Notes under the pieces: generated by a model
Told to the model about the DNA's origin: nothing
Databases searched by the model: none
What the model saw: the letters and a program-made list of their open reading frames with translations, nothing else
Part shown: positions 1 to 8,784 of the stretch, piece after piece
Position numbering within the stretch: position 1 is the stretch's first letter
Layout of the letters: every line of letters begins with the position of its first letter
Origin: Leptolyngbya sp. Cla-17
GTDB taxonomy: Bacteria > Cyanobacteriota > Cyanobacteriia > Leptolyngbyales > Leptolyngbyaceae
NCBI RefSeq assembly: GCF_016807185.1
Contig: NZ_JAEVYN010000001.1
Span: forward strand, 372,001-436,000
DNA length: 64,000 nucleotides
Reading direction: 5' to 3'
Translations under genes and position numbers: made by a program

Positions 1-1
1 G

Positions 2-1057
2 ACCCAAGCAGGGAAAAGCTCAATTGTACGGGGTATAACGGGCGTTTCTGCTGAGGTAGTGGGTCAGGGGTTTCGTCCCCATACTCAGCACACTCAGTGC
101 TATGCCTATCCTACAAATGATCTCCCGTTGCTAATTTTCACGGATACGGTGGGATTGGGAGATACTAACCAAGCTACACAGCCAATTATTCAAGAGCTCA
201 CAGAAGAGTTGCAAACGGATCGCAGTCGGGCTCGTGTGCTGATTTTAACCATCAAAATCACGGATTTTGCGATTGATAGCCTCAAGCAAATTGCCCAGCA
301 GTTGCGACAGGCTCATCCTGAGGTGCCCTGTCTCTTAGCGGTAACGTGTTTGCATGAAGTGTATCCACCTGGCACCGAAAATCATCCTGACTATCCACCC
401 ACTTTTGAAGCCGTAAATCGGGCTTTTGCTGCTATTCAGCAAGCGCTGGCAGGGTTATGCGATCGCGCTATTCTGCTAGATTTCACCCTCGAAGAAGATG
501 GCTACAACCCTGTTTTTTATGGGCTGGAAGCGCTGCGGGACGCCTTGACTGAATTATTGCCAGAGGCAGAATCCCGCACGATTCATCAATTGCTAGACGA
601 CGAAGCAGGCAAAAAACTGGGCGACCTTTATCGCGATGCTGGCAGGCGATATATTTTGCCGTTTTCTGTGATGGCGGCAACCGCTGCGGCGGTTCCTCTT
701 CCCTTTGCCACGATGCCCGTACTTACAGCCCTACAAGGCTCGATGGTGGTTCTGTTGGGGCAACTGTATGGACAAACGCTATCGCCAGCTCAAGCCGGAG
801 GAATTGTTAGTGCGATCGCGGGTGGTTTTGCAGCACAGGCGATTGGGCGGGAACTGATTAAATTTATCCCAGTTTTTGGCAGCGTCATTGCCGCATCTTG
901 GGCAGCAGCTTACACATGGGCACTCGGAGAAGCAACCTGTGTATATTTTGGCGATTTAATTGGAGGCAAAAAGCCTGATCCAAAACGCATTCAACAGGTC
1001 ATGAACGAATCTTTTGCTGCTGCCAAAGAACGCTTCAGAAATATTAAACAATCCTAG
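2..1057 (+). CDS. GTPase with C-terminal DUF697-like hydrophobic domain (5' partial)
   Basis: The gene enters from the left edge. The frame is open from base 2 and begins TQAGKSS, which is the end of a P-loop (GxxxxGKS), so the GTG at 59 is internal and the true start is upstream of the window. The G3 motif DTVGLGD follows at about residue 50, and TCLHEV sits where the G4 motif (usually TKxD) is expected, so base specificity is unclear. The C-terminal third holds alanine-rich hydrophobic segments (SVMAATAAAVPLPFA and FIPVFGSVIAASWAAAY) like those of DUF697/YcjF-type proteins, which suggests membrane association. Era/dynamin-like GTPases with DUF697 are frequent in cyanobacteria; the cellular role is unknown. 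Confidence 0.8.
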   Translation, partial: TQAGKSSIVRGITGVSAEVVGQGFRPHTQHTQCYAYPTNDLPLLIFTDTVGLGDTNQATQPIIQELTEELQTDRSRARVLILTIKITDFAIDSLKQIAQQLRQAHPEVPCLLAVTCLHEVYPPGTENHPDYPPTFEAVNRAFAAIQQALAGLCDRAILLDFTLEEDGYNPVFYGLEALRDALTELLPEAESRTIHQLLDDEAGKKLGDLYRDAGRRYILPFSVMAATAAAVPLPFATMPVLTALQGSMVVLLGQLYGQTLSPAQAGGIVSAIAGGFAAQAIGRELIKFIPVFGSVIAASWAAAYTWALGEATCVYFGDLIGGKKPDPKRIQQVMNESFAAAKERFRNIKQS

Positions 1058-1149
1058 AAATGCGGGGTGCAGAGTTTTGGGTTCTCAATCTTTTGTTGCT
1101 TCTCAACCTTGAAACCTAGCACCTGACACCCGGCACCTATCTCACTTCA

Positions 1150-2370
1150 TTAGCGATGACCATTACCATTGCGAATGGGAGTCCCACAGGGATAGGTCGC
1201 TACAACTGGTTTTCGGGCTGGAGCTTCCTCCAGTTTGGTAACCGCAATGGGAGAGGCCACAAAGCGCTCAGGATCAGCCTTCGCTGCCAAATAGTCCCGC
1301 TGTAGCATTGCCACCATTTCATCCCGACGGTCATATAACCGCTTCAATGGGCGGGAAGCGCACTGATTAACCACATAAGCAGTCATGATCGGCAAGGCGA
1401 TCGTGCTGTCGGTATAGCAAACAACCGTATTGGGCAATTCTTCGGGATCAACTTTGCCCCAGCTTACCGCTTCGTTGGGTGTTGCACCCGACAAGCCACC
1501 GGTATCAGGCCGCGCATCGGTCACCTGAATGAAGTAATCGTGTCCCCGTTCTTCCAAACCCAAGACTTCATGAATTTGAGGTTGAGTTTGCAGCAAGAAG
1601 TTTTTAGGACTGCCACCACCAATGATCAGCGCAGCACTTTTGCCTTCTACATCCGGGTTACCCGTATCACGAGCGGCATAAGCGATCGCCGCAGTTTCAT
1701 TCACATCCAAGGATGGATCGATCATCAACTTGGAGCCTTCTAAGGCGATCGCGGCAACATTCATCCCGATCGAGCTATCTCCGGGTGAGGACGTGTAGAT
1801 CGGCACACCACACTCGTAAGCCGTCGCTAGCAGGCAAGAGTTTTTCACACCCACTTGCTTTTCTATCTCGTGCAGATATTTACCCAAAAGGTAATGAAAT
1901 TCTGCGGTACTCATGCGTCGTTGGAACGGCTCAGCCCACAAAATTTCACGGATAAAAGCATCCGTTTCCAGCAGCACATCGTAGTCAAACACAATATCGT
2001 AAATCCGAATGCGCCCTTCTTGGCGTAGCTTCACATCATCTAAAAATGGACTGCTCGCAAACAGATCAAGCCCTAGCCCATAGTGAATGTCGTGGTAAAG
2101 GTTTGCTCCGGTACTAATAATCCAATCGACAAAGCCGTGACGCATGAGTGGCGCTAGAACCGATACTCCAAACCCAGCAGGAGTCATAGCACCCGATAAG
2201 CTGAGTGCGACAGTAACACCCTCTTTCATCACTTCGCGAGTGAGCAGTTGACAAATTTCTCGCAGACGAGCCGAGTTATAAGCCGTAAAATAGCCATCAA
2301 TTAAATCGACGACACTGATCTCCGCGGGCATGGGGGAGGGTGTAATTTTATGGCTGAGCAATTTTGACAT
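1150..2370 (-). CDS. speY: deoxyhypusine synthase-like homospermidine biosynthesis protein
   Basis: The protein belongs to the deoxyhypusine synthase family, which transfers an aminobutyl group from spermidine; bacterial members are thought to make homospermidine rather than modify eIF5A. Visible family features are LSLSGAMTPAGFGVSVLAPL and STGANLYHDIHYGLGLD in the N-terminal half (NAD-binding fold), and the segments IIGGGSPKNFLLQ and TGGLSGATPNEAVSWGKVD in the C-terminal half. I chose the ATG at 2370 because GGAG lies eight bases upstream; an upstream TTG at 2427 would add 19 hydrophobic residues with no ribosome site. It stands alone, divergent from cobO. The family call is firm; the exact product is inferred. 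Confidence 0.88.
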   Translation of the reverse strand: MSKLLSHKITPSPMPAEISVVDLIDGYFTAYNSARLREICQLLTREVMKEGVTVALSLSGAMTPAGFGVSVLAPLMRHGFVDWIISTGANLYHDIHYGLGLDLFASSPFLDDVKLRQEGRIRIYDIVFDYDVLLETDAFIREILWAEPFQRRMSTAEFHYLLGKYLHEIEKQVGVKNSCLLATAYECGVPIYTSSPGDSSIGMNVAAIALEGSKLMIDPSLDVNETAAIAYAARDTGNPDVEGKSAALIIGGGSPKNFLLQTQPQIHEVLGLEERGHDYFIQVTDARPDTGGLSGATPNEAVSWGKVDPEELPNTVVCYTDSTIALPIMTAYVVNQCASRPLKRLYDRRDEMVAMLQRDYLAAKADPERFVASPIAVTKLEEAPARKPVVATYPCGTPIRNGNGHR

Positions 2371-3524
2371 CTTTGGACTCCAAACGTTGTGAACGGCATA
2401 AAGAAGAAGTAAATGAATAAACAGCACTCACTGGTGCTGACAACCTCGCAGAGAAGCGTGTTAGCAATTGTGCCCTTTGCAAGCCACAGCGCTAACTATT
2501 CAACTGAATGCGATCGCGAACCGCTGATTGACTCAGTTCGCAAAAGAGGCATCCAAGTTTGCCTATACTCTAGGTAGTTTTTTGAGATAGCTAGCGCAGG
2601 AGAAACTCAGCGCAAAGTTTAAGCAGTCAAGTAAGCACTTGAATGTGCCATCTGACGCCAATCTCTTAACCCACGACGGCTGCTTACTTACTTGCTCTGC
2701 AAGTAAATCTCTACCTAGTGAGTATTGGCTTGAGGGCATCACAATCTATTGAATGCTCAAAGCCCTGCTCAGTAAAAAATCTCTGCAAGATGCATGACCG
2801 ACCTAGTTTATCGGACTGAAGCTGCACATATAAGTAAACGCCTTACAGTAGCAACGTAACAGCAGACAAACCTTAAGTTACAGGTCGGTCAGGTCATACT
2901 GGGCGCTTCACAGCGATCTACCCACGATAGGGCTGGATCACACTGCCGCTTCCGTTTGAGTTTCATTTCTAGATACCAAAGCAGTCGGTATCCAGTTAAA
3001 GAAAAGAACTTCAACGCTTTTTCGTCTACCCTTTCATATTGGCTTCAATATTTTAACATCAATATTTCAGGCTCTCGCGCGTTGAAAGGATGATCTTAGC
3101 TGCACTAGCAAGGAATAGATATCAACATATTTTTAGGTTAAAGCCCACGTTGAACCGCTCAGGCGAATGCAGAGGATGTAGTTCAGAATTGATCGGTAAG
3201 CAATGGAGGCTGCGTTAGTGTCCCACCCCTCAAACGACCTAAAAATTCCTTGCCAAGACTTTCTGAAACGCAGATGAAACAAGCCAAAGCCGAATTTGAC
3301 GCAGAGTTAGAGGCACGACAAACCGAGCAGGGCGTGTGGGATGATGTTACAACTTGGTATGTAATAGGTTGCAAGCCAAAAATATAGTATCTTGCACAGT
3401 ACTTAATCGCAGCTCAACAGAGCAGTGGAACGGGCAATACAGGAATTTATACTTCGATTCAGCCATATCTGCTGCTGCTCACTTATGCCGTTGAGCACTT
3501 TGATAAACAACTACGAATCATTCT
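2371..3524. other. 1.15-kb intergenic region, no convincing gene
   Basis: No long reading frame is supported on either strand. On the + strand a short open stretch (about 3233-3388) encodes a peptide ending MKQAKAEFDAELEARQ...WYVIGCKPKI. Its composition looks protein-like, but it has no good ribosome site and no recognised homologue, so it may be the tail of a decayed gene. The segment at 2615-2715 contains repeated AAGTAAGCA and CTTACTTGC words that can pair, giving a weak inverted repeat. I see no cobalamin riboswitch in front of cobO. Confidence 0.4.
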
Positions 3525-4169
3525 ATGGAAAACCCCCAGGCGGCTGATCTCACGACTGAGCAATATAAACGGAAGATGGAACGCCGCAAAGAGGTACAAG
3601 ATCAGCGATTGACAGGGATGGTTTCGGAAAAAGGATTAGTGATTGTTCATACGGGAAACGGTAAGGGTAAGACCACAGCAGCCTTAGGAATGGTGCTGAG
3701 ATCGCTGGGTCATGGCTATCGAGTGGCGATCGTTCAGTTTATTAAAGGAGCCTGGGAGCCTGCTGAAAAAGCTGCGTTCGATCATTGGGCTGTGGCAACC
3801 GACACTACTCCTGCCCAACTGGAATTTCACGCGATGGGTGAAGGCTTTACCTGGGAAACTCAAGATCGAGAACGAGATACCCAACTGGCGCAGCAAGCCT
3901 GGGAAAAAGCCCTGACCTACATTGCAAATCCTGACTTCAAGCTGATCTTTTTAGATGAAGTGAATATTGCATTAAAACTGGGGTATTTATCTGAAGCACA
4001 AGTGCTCTTGGGGCTAGACCAAAAGCTAGAGCAGTCCCACATCATCTTGACCGGGCGTGGTGCACCGCAAGGTTTGATCGATCGCGCTGATCTAGTGACT
4101 GAAATGACTTTAGTGAAACATCCCTTTCGGGAACAAGGGGTGAAAGCTCAGCCGGGAATCGAGTTTTAA
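3525..4169 (+). CDS. cobO: cob(I)yrinic acid a,c-diamide adenosyltransferase
   Basis: CobO/BtuR transfers the adenosyl group of ATP to cob(I)yrinic acid a,c-diamide or cobalamin, a step in coenzyme B12 synthesis and salvage in the cytoplasm. The Walker A loop GNGKGKTT is at residues 44-51, preceded by the family signature LVIVHT and followed by AALGMVLRSLGHG and VAIVQFIKG. The motif IFLDEVNIALKLGYL near residue 145 and HIILTGRGAP near 175 are also typical. At 214 residues the length is normal for the family. It is 50-60 bases upstream of pyrR on the same strand, possibly in one transcript. Confidence 0.93.
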   Translation: MENPQAADLTTEQYKRKMERRKEVQDQRLTGMVSEKGLVIVHTGNGKGKTTAALGMVLRSLGHGYRVAIVQFIKGAWEPAEKAAFDHWAVATDTTPAQLEFHAMGEGFTWETQDRERDTQLAQQAWEKALTYIANPDFKLIFLDEVNIALKLGYLSEAQVLLGLDQKLEQSHIILTGRGAPQGLIDRADLVTEMTLVKHPFREQGVKAQPGIEF

Positions 4170-4228
4170 CCTGAAAATATTAGGTTAAATCTCAGCGGAT
4201 CTATTCAGTACTGTGGTGAATGGGGCGT

Positions 4229-4765
4229 ATGACCAGCGAAGTGATTGAAATTTTGTCTGCTGAAGATATTCGCCGCACCCTGACGCGCCTTGCCTCAGAG
4301 GTGATTGAGCGATCGGGTGATCTTTCAAAACTGGTGTTGATAGGAGTCTACACACGCGGTGTCCCGTTGGCTCAACTACTTGCCCGCCAGATTGAAATGT
4401 TGGAGAAGGTGACAGTGCCGCTAGGGGCGATCGACATCACGTTTTATCGAGATGACTTGGATGTTATCAGTATTCGGACTCCTGCCAAGACTGAAATTCC
4501 GTTTGATTTATCTGGCAAAACGGTGGTTTTAGTCGATGATGTCATTTTTAAGGGGCGCACTGCACGCGCCGCTTTAGAAGCTGTGAAAGACTATGGTAGA
4601 CCGGAGGTTGTACGGTTGGCTGTTTTGGTCGATCGCGGTCATCGTCAATTGCCCATTCACCCCGATTTCACTGGCAAGCTGTTGCCCACTGCTCGTGAAG
4701 AAACCATTAAAGTATATATGCAAGCCTTGGATGGAAAAGACAGCGTAGAGCTGATAAAACCTTGA
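4229..4765 (+). CDS. pyrR: PyrR: pyr regulator / uracil phosphoribosyltransferase
   Basis: PyrR belongs to the phosphoribosyltransferase family; it converts uracil and PRPP to UMP and in many bacteria binds pyr mRNA to attenuate transcription. The PRPP-binding loop VVLVDDVIFKGRTARAALE is in the middle of the protein, and LVLIGVYTRGVPLAQLLA and DITFYRDDL are typical PyrR segments. I prefer the ATG at 4229 (MTSEVIEILSAEDIRR) over the one at 4220, because PyrR proteins normally begin this way. No pyrimidine genes or attenuator are visible nearby, so the regulatory role here is unproven. Confidence 0.9.
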   Translation: MTSEVIEILSAEDIRRTLTRLASEVIERSGDLSKLVLIGVYTRGVPLAQLLARQIEMLEKVTVPLGAIDITFYRDDLDVISIRTPAKTEIPFDLSGKTVVLVDDVIFKGRTARAALEAVKDYGRPEVVRLAVLVDRGHRQLPIHPDFTGKLLPTAREETIKVYMQALDGKDSVELIKP

Positions 4766-4848
4766 TTTTTTTGGTGAGTTTCGGCTTTGCTCAACACACC
4801 TGCCTCTAAACGATCGCTTTTTTATTTGTCATTCGCCAATTGCCACTT

Positions 4849-5886
4849 ATGGATCTTTCAGCAGAAACTCAAGTCCGCAAGGCAGATCATCTTCGGATTT
4901 GTTTGGATGAAGACGTGCAATTTCGCCAAATCAGCAGCGGATTAGAGCGCTATCACTTTATTCACTGCTGCTTACCTGAACTGGATCTTCAGGATATTGA
5001 CCAAACGACCACTTTTTTGGGTAAATCGCTTTCTAGTCCGTTGTTAATCTCCTCCATGACGGGGGGCACGGATTTGGCAAAGACCATTAACTTTCGGTTA
5101 GCTGCAGTTGCACAGCGCTATGGATTAGCGATGGGAGTTGGCTCTCAGCGAGTGGCGGTGGAAGATCCAGAGTTGGTATCTACGTTTACGGTGAGATCGC
5201 TGGCTCCAGATATTTTGCTGTTTGCCAACTTAGGCGCGGTGCAGTTGAACTATGGCTATGGGCTAGATGAATGCCGTAAAGTAGTTGATTTGTTAGAAGC
5301 AGACGCACTGATTTTGCACCTAAACCCAGTACAGGAGTGCGTTCAAACCAAGGGCGATACGAATTTTCGCGGATTGCTCGACAAGATTGCGCTCTTGTGT
5401 GAAAAGTTGCCTGTCCCAGTGATTGCGAAAGAGGTTGGCAATGGTATTTCAGCGATCATGGCGCAAAAATTAATCACGGCTGGCGTAAGCGCGATCGATG
5501 TGGCAGGCGCAGGTGGCACCTCTTGGTCAAAAGTGGAAAGCGAACGGGCACAGGACGCTCGACAGCAACGCTTAGGCGCAACCTTTACGGATTGGGGGAT
5601 TCCTACGGCGGAATGCATTGCCTCAATTCGGGCAGTTACAGCCAGTGTTCCTCTGATTGCCTCTGGAGGATTAAGAAATGGGCTGGATGCGGCAAAAGCG
5701 ATCGCTTTGGGTGCCGATCTTGCTGGGATGGCAATGCCTTTTTTGCAGGCGGCAAATCAGTCTGAGGCGGCAGTCAATGAACTAGTGGAAGTTTTGCAGG
5801 CAGAGATTGCTATCACAATGCTGTGTACCGGAAATGCAACCCTAGCAGACTTGAAACAATCTGTCTCATTGCAGAGGCACGAGTGA
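4849..5886 (+). CDS. fni: type 2 isopentenyl-diphosphate delta-isomerase
   Basis: Fni is an FMN- and NAD(P)H-dependent enzyme that interconverts isopentenyl and dimethylallyl diphosphate, feeding carotenoid, phytol and quinone synthesis. Family features in order are RKADHLRICLDEDVQF near the N-terminus, LLISSMTGGT, GLAMGVGSQR, the substrate/Mg segment HLNPVQE, VIAKEVGNGIS, DVAGAGGTSW and IASGGLRNG, which together form the flavin-binding TIM barrel. I chose the ATG at 4849; a TTG at 4840 is in frame but adds only three residues. At 345 residues the length is normal. It uses the standard cyanobacterial MEP-pathway type 2 isomerase instead of Idi-1. Confidence 0.94.
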   Translation: MDLSAETQVRKADHLRICLDEDVQFRQISSGLERYHFIHCCLPELDLQDIDQTTTFLGKSLSSPLLISSMTGGTDLAKTINFRLAAVAQRYGLAMGVGSQRVAVEDPELVSTFTVRSLAPDILLFANLGAVQLNYGYGLDECRKVVDLLEADALILHLNPVQECVQTKGDTNFRGLLDKIALLCEKLPVPVIAKEVGNGISAIMAQKLITAGVSAIDVAGAGGTSWSKVESERAQDARQQRLGATFTDWGIPTAECIASIRAVTASVPLIASGGLRNGLDAAKAIALGADLAGMAMPFLQAANQSEAAVNELVEVLQAEIAITMLCTGNATLADLKQSVSLQRHE

Positions 5887-5975
5887 TGCTACTACGACAA
5901 AACTAGAGGTTATCCACACCAGATCTTTCAGATCGTATCTGGCAGGATTAGTAGTGTAGTCGAAGGGTTAAGCCA

Positions 5976-6290
5976 ATGAAATTTTCAATTGAGTCTTTGT
6001 ATAAGTGGTACCGCGATGTGATTCGCAACCCAAAATATCGCTGGTGGGTGATTGGTGGCTCGTTGTTGTATTTGGTTAGCCCAATCGACATTTCGCCTGA
6101 TGTTTTTCCAGTCATTGGATGGATCGATGATGGTGTGATTGCGACTCTATTGGTAACAGAACTCTCTCAAGTGTTGCTAACTCGCCTAAAGGGCAAGAAA
6201 GATACTGATTCGGTTGATGTAGACGTTGCTACAAACACTGCGACGACTGATGAGCCTATCGTAGATGTCAATGCAGTGGCGATGAAATAG
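5976..6290 (+). CDS. YkvA-family (DUF1232) small membrane protein
   Basis: The 104-residue protein contains the DUF1232 core: YRDVIRNPKYRWWVIGGSLLYLVSPID with a first hydrophobic segment, then DVFPVIGWIDDGVIATLL with a second. The P-I-D...D pattern between the two helices is the family hallmark. The C-terminal 30 residues are polar and rich in valine, threonine and aspartate. The family is widespread in bacteria and its function is unknown. It lies 90 bases after fni on the same strand. Confidence 0.85.
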   Translation: MKFSIESLYKWYRDVIRNPKYRWWVIGGSLLYLVSPIDISPDVFPVIGWIDDGVIATLLVTELSQVLLTRLKGKKDTDSVDVDVATNTATTDEPIVDVNAVAMK

Positions 6291-6464
6291 GCGATGTGAT
6301 CGCGATCGTGTTTTAGAACACGTTTAGGTCACCGTTAGTTTTGATCCAGCGCAGACTACGATCGGATTTAGATCATTCAACGCATTGCTCAAACTCACGT
6401 CTTACAAGGCTTTCCATCACTGTAGACGTTGAAGAACGGGGGCATGATTAGGAGTATCAACCGC

Positions 6465-6650
6465 ATGGAGATGCCCCAAATGAACGTTGCCCCTATTAAT
6501 CAATCTGACCTCAAATCCAACCTCACCAATCATCTTGAAGCTACTGCAATTTCCAAGATTTGCACCCATCAACCCGCTCAAAAGTTAGTATCCAGATGGG
6601 AAATGCTAGATGGCAAACTTGCATGCAAGTGGTTCAACAGTCCCGATTAG
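6465..6650 (+). CDS. small hypothetical protein with C-terminal RWEMLDGKLACKW motif
   Basis: A short protein of 61 residues. The ATG at 6465 is supported by AGGAG ten bases upstream (6450-6454); earlier in-frame starts at 6429 and 6444 lack a spaced ribosome site. The only distinctive feature is the C-terminal SRWEMLDGKLACKWFN, a tryptophan-bearing motif that I believe recurs at the end of small cyanobacterial proteins. The N-terminal half is polar and low in complexity. No function can be stated; coding is likely but not certain. Confidence 0.5.
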   Translation: MEMPQMNVAPINQSDLKSNLTNHLEATAISKICTHQPAQKLVSRWEMLDGKLACKWFNSPD

Positions 6651-6739
6651 CAGTAGATAGATTCCCTACCTTTTGATGTGCTTCGACAAATTGATGCTTC
6701 GATAAAATGCCCTAGATGTAAAGGTCTAAGGCATTTGTT

Positions 6740-7846
6740 TTAGAAGCCAGAACTACTGTAAAGCTTAAGATGAGCGCGATCGCTACGGGCGTTTCTAGCC
6801 TGAAATTTGGCTCTCCGCTCTCGAATGGCATGGGCTTGGCGGATTAGGGGTGGCACATAGCCATCCAGGTAAAGCTCTGGCGGCTCCAACTCGGGTTTAA
6901 CATGGAGACCCGTTGAAACATCGGTCATGCAGGTGCGTAAATTATCCCAGTCTGGCTCTAACTCCAATGCCTTCATGACATCAAGTGCAGAGTGATACCG
7001 CTCATGAGCAGAAATTTTTAGCATTCTGCCGAGGACGCGTGCCAAATGATCGCTGACCTCTGCATAGTCTCGCCACCGCACTTCTCCTGTAATGAACTCA
7101 TAGTCGAAGTCTAAAGGCGATTTACCAGACAATAAATATAAACAGGTAATTCCTACAGCATAGAGGTCACTAGAGTAGACAGGGCGAGAGGCTAATTGCT
7201 CTGGAGGCGCAAACCCAACCGTTCCAACAAACTGAGTTGTAGAGTGACGGATACTCGATTCTTCTGCTTGAGCGATGTGCTCTTTGACTGCGCCAAAATC
7301 AATCAGCACAAGCCTGCCATCATCTTTACAACGAATAAGATTGGGCGGCTTAATATCCCGATGAATGACGTGGTTATCGTGAACGTATTGCAGCAGTGGT
7401 AGCAGCTCACGCAAAAACTGTTTGACGGCAGTTTCGGTAAAAGGTCCCGATCGCCGTACTTCTTTGGCTAAGGTGTTACCGCGAATAAATTCTTGAACCA
7501 GATAAAATTCGCCCTCTGCTTCAAAATAGTCCAGCAAGAGCGGAATCTGGGCATGGTTGCCCAGATTAGCCAGGGTTTTGGCTTCTTGGCGAAATCGCTG
7601 TCGAGCACGCTGCAAGGCAGTGGGATCGCTAACTTTGGGGCAAAGCTGTTTGATCACACAGAGAGGTTCGCCTGGAAGGGCAACATCCCGTGCTAAAAAG
7701 GTGACTCCAAAACCGCCTCGACCCAAAATTTTGAGAATTTCGTAGCGATCGCAAAACCGCTGCTTTGTTCCACACAATCTGCCCAAGGGAGTCTGACGCA
7801 GGGTATTTGCACGAAAATTGGTCAAATCAGCAAGCGAAAATTCCAT
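6740..7846 (-). CDS. serine/threonine protein kinase
   Basis: A cytoplasmic Hanks-type kinase of 368 residues. The glycine-rich loop LGRGGFGVTF is at 41-50, the ATP-binding lysine in VIKQL at residue 66, the catalytic loop HRDIKPPNL at 162-170, the Mg-binding DFG at 183-185, and the activation segment ends in GTVGFAPPEQL near residue 215. All catalytic residues are present. The last 60-70 residues after the kinase domain (PPELYLDGYVPPLIRQAHAIRER...) are charged and have no recognised domain; there is no membrane segment, unlike many cyanobacterial PknB-type kinases. It is divergent from the membrane protein at 8095, and its target is unknown. Confidence 0.92.
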   Translation of the reverse strand: MEFSLADLTNFRANTLRQTPLGRLCGTKQRFCDRYEILKILGRGGFGVTFLARDVALPGEPLCVIKQLCPKVSDPTALQRARQRFRQEAKTLANLGNHAQIPLLLDYFEAEGEFYLVQEFIRGNTLAKEVRRSGPFTETAVKQFLRELLPLLQYVHDNHVIHRDIKPPNLIRCKDDGRLVLIDFGAVKEHIAQAEESSIRHSTTQFVGTVGFAPPEQLASRPVYSSDLYAVGITCLYLLSGKSPLDFDYEFITGEVRWRDYAEVSDHLARVLGRMLKISAHERYHSALDVMKALELEPDWDNLRTCMTDVSTGLHVKPELEPPELYLDGYVPPLIRQAHAIRERRAKFQARNARSDRAHLKLYSSSGF

Positions 7847-8094
7847 TGGTATAGTTGGAACCTGATTTTGAGAATCTCACTTTCCAGTCTATGAATAAAC
7901 CGAAGGTTCTGGGGTAAATCTTTACTGTTTTAAGTTCTTTCTAACAGTTCAGTTTTTGGAATGTTAGATTAGAAGTAGATGGACTAAGCAATTCTTTCAC
8001 AATTTGTTTGTGTTAGTAATATGGCAAAGCGCCTAAATTACAAGACGGCAAAGGATTCCAGAGCCTGTATCCTTCAGTCGTTTGAGAGCGTCGA

Positions 8095-8784
8095 ATGAAG
8101 CATTTTCAGCCACTGGCAATCCTGAACGATCGCTTGAAGCAGTATCCAACGATGTTTTGGGGCATTATTTGGGTGTTCATTGCCTTCCCTTCGGCATTGG
8201 CGATTGGCAGTTTAATCAACCCAAATGCCACAGAGCCACAAATGGTATCGGTGATCGCTCAGAAGTCAGATACTAAGACTCAATCACCGCTCAAACCAGT
8301 TCCTGATTCAGGGCAACTGCCGCTATGGGTGTTTGGTGCGATCGCGGTTGGATGTACTGCAAGCTGCTTTGTACTTGCTATCTACATTAAGCCAATAGAG
8401 ATGCAAACCGCTGAGATTGAGTTTGAAGAAACAGTCGTACCGATTCAGTCAGCAGCACAGGAGCGATCGCACCGCCAAATAGATTCCCCCAAACAGCTTT
8501 TGAAGCGGCTTAAACCTTACGAATTGACTGAGGTGTTGCCCTTTATGCAGACAGAGCGATCACAGCCGATTCAACCACTAGCGGTAGAGTGGATGGGTTC
8601 AACCCAGCAAATTTTCGATTCTGCCTATTCCACAGACGATATAGCAGAGCCAGTTCTGGTGAGTGTGATTCCTGCTGAAGAAATTCAGCCGCTTGATTGG
8701 GGTGAGGCGCGGCTAGCCGATGTTATGGACTTACGGCGGCAATATCCGCTTCATTTTGTTGCTAACACTAATTCCCAATCTTGA
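8095..8784 (+). CDS. hypothetical protein with two membrane segments
   Basis: A 229-residue protein with a hydrophobic segment at about 20-40 (TMFWGIIWVFIAFPSALAIG) and a second at about 76-95 (LWVFGAIAVGCTASCFVLAI), leaving a polar region of some 130 residues on one side of the membrane. It ends with a 34-base convergent overlap with the CHAT-TPR gene on the opposite strand, so the two transcripts would form an antisense pair. I recognise no family. The start ATG at 8095 is preceded by a purine-rich GAGAG, and the sequence composition matches its neighbours. Confidence 0.65.
   Translation: MKHFQPLAILNDRLKQYPTMFWGIIWVFIAFPSALAIGSLINPNATEPQMVSVIAQKSDTKTQSPLKPVPDSGQLPLWVFGAIAVGCTASCFVLAIYIKPIEMQTAEIEFEETVVPIQSAAQERSHRQIDSPKQLLKRLKPYELTEVLPFMQTERSQPIQPLAVEWMGSTQQIFDSAYSTDDIAEPVLVSVIPAEEIQPLDWGEARLADVMDLRRQYPLHFVANTNSQS

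Noticed and set aside
3400..3524. Cobalamin riboswitch before cobO
   Set aside because: No B12-box-like sequence or characteristic conserved core was found in the 1.15 kb upstream.
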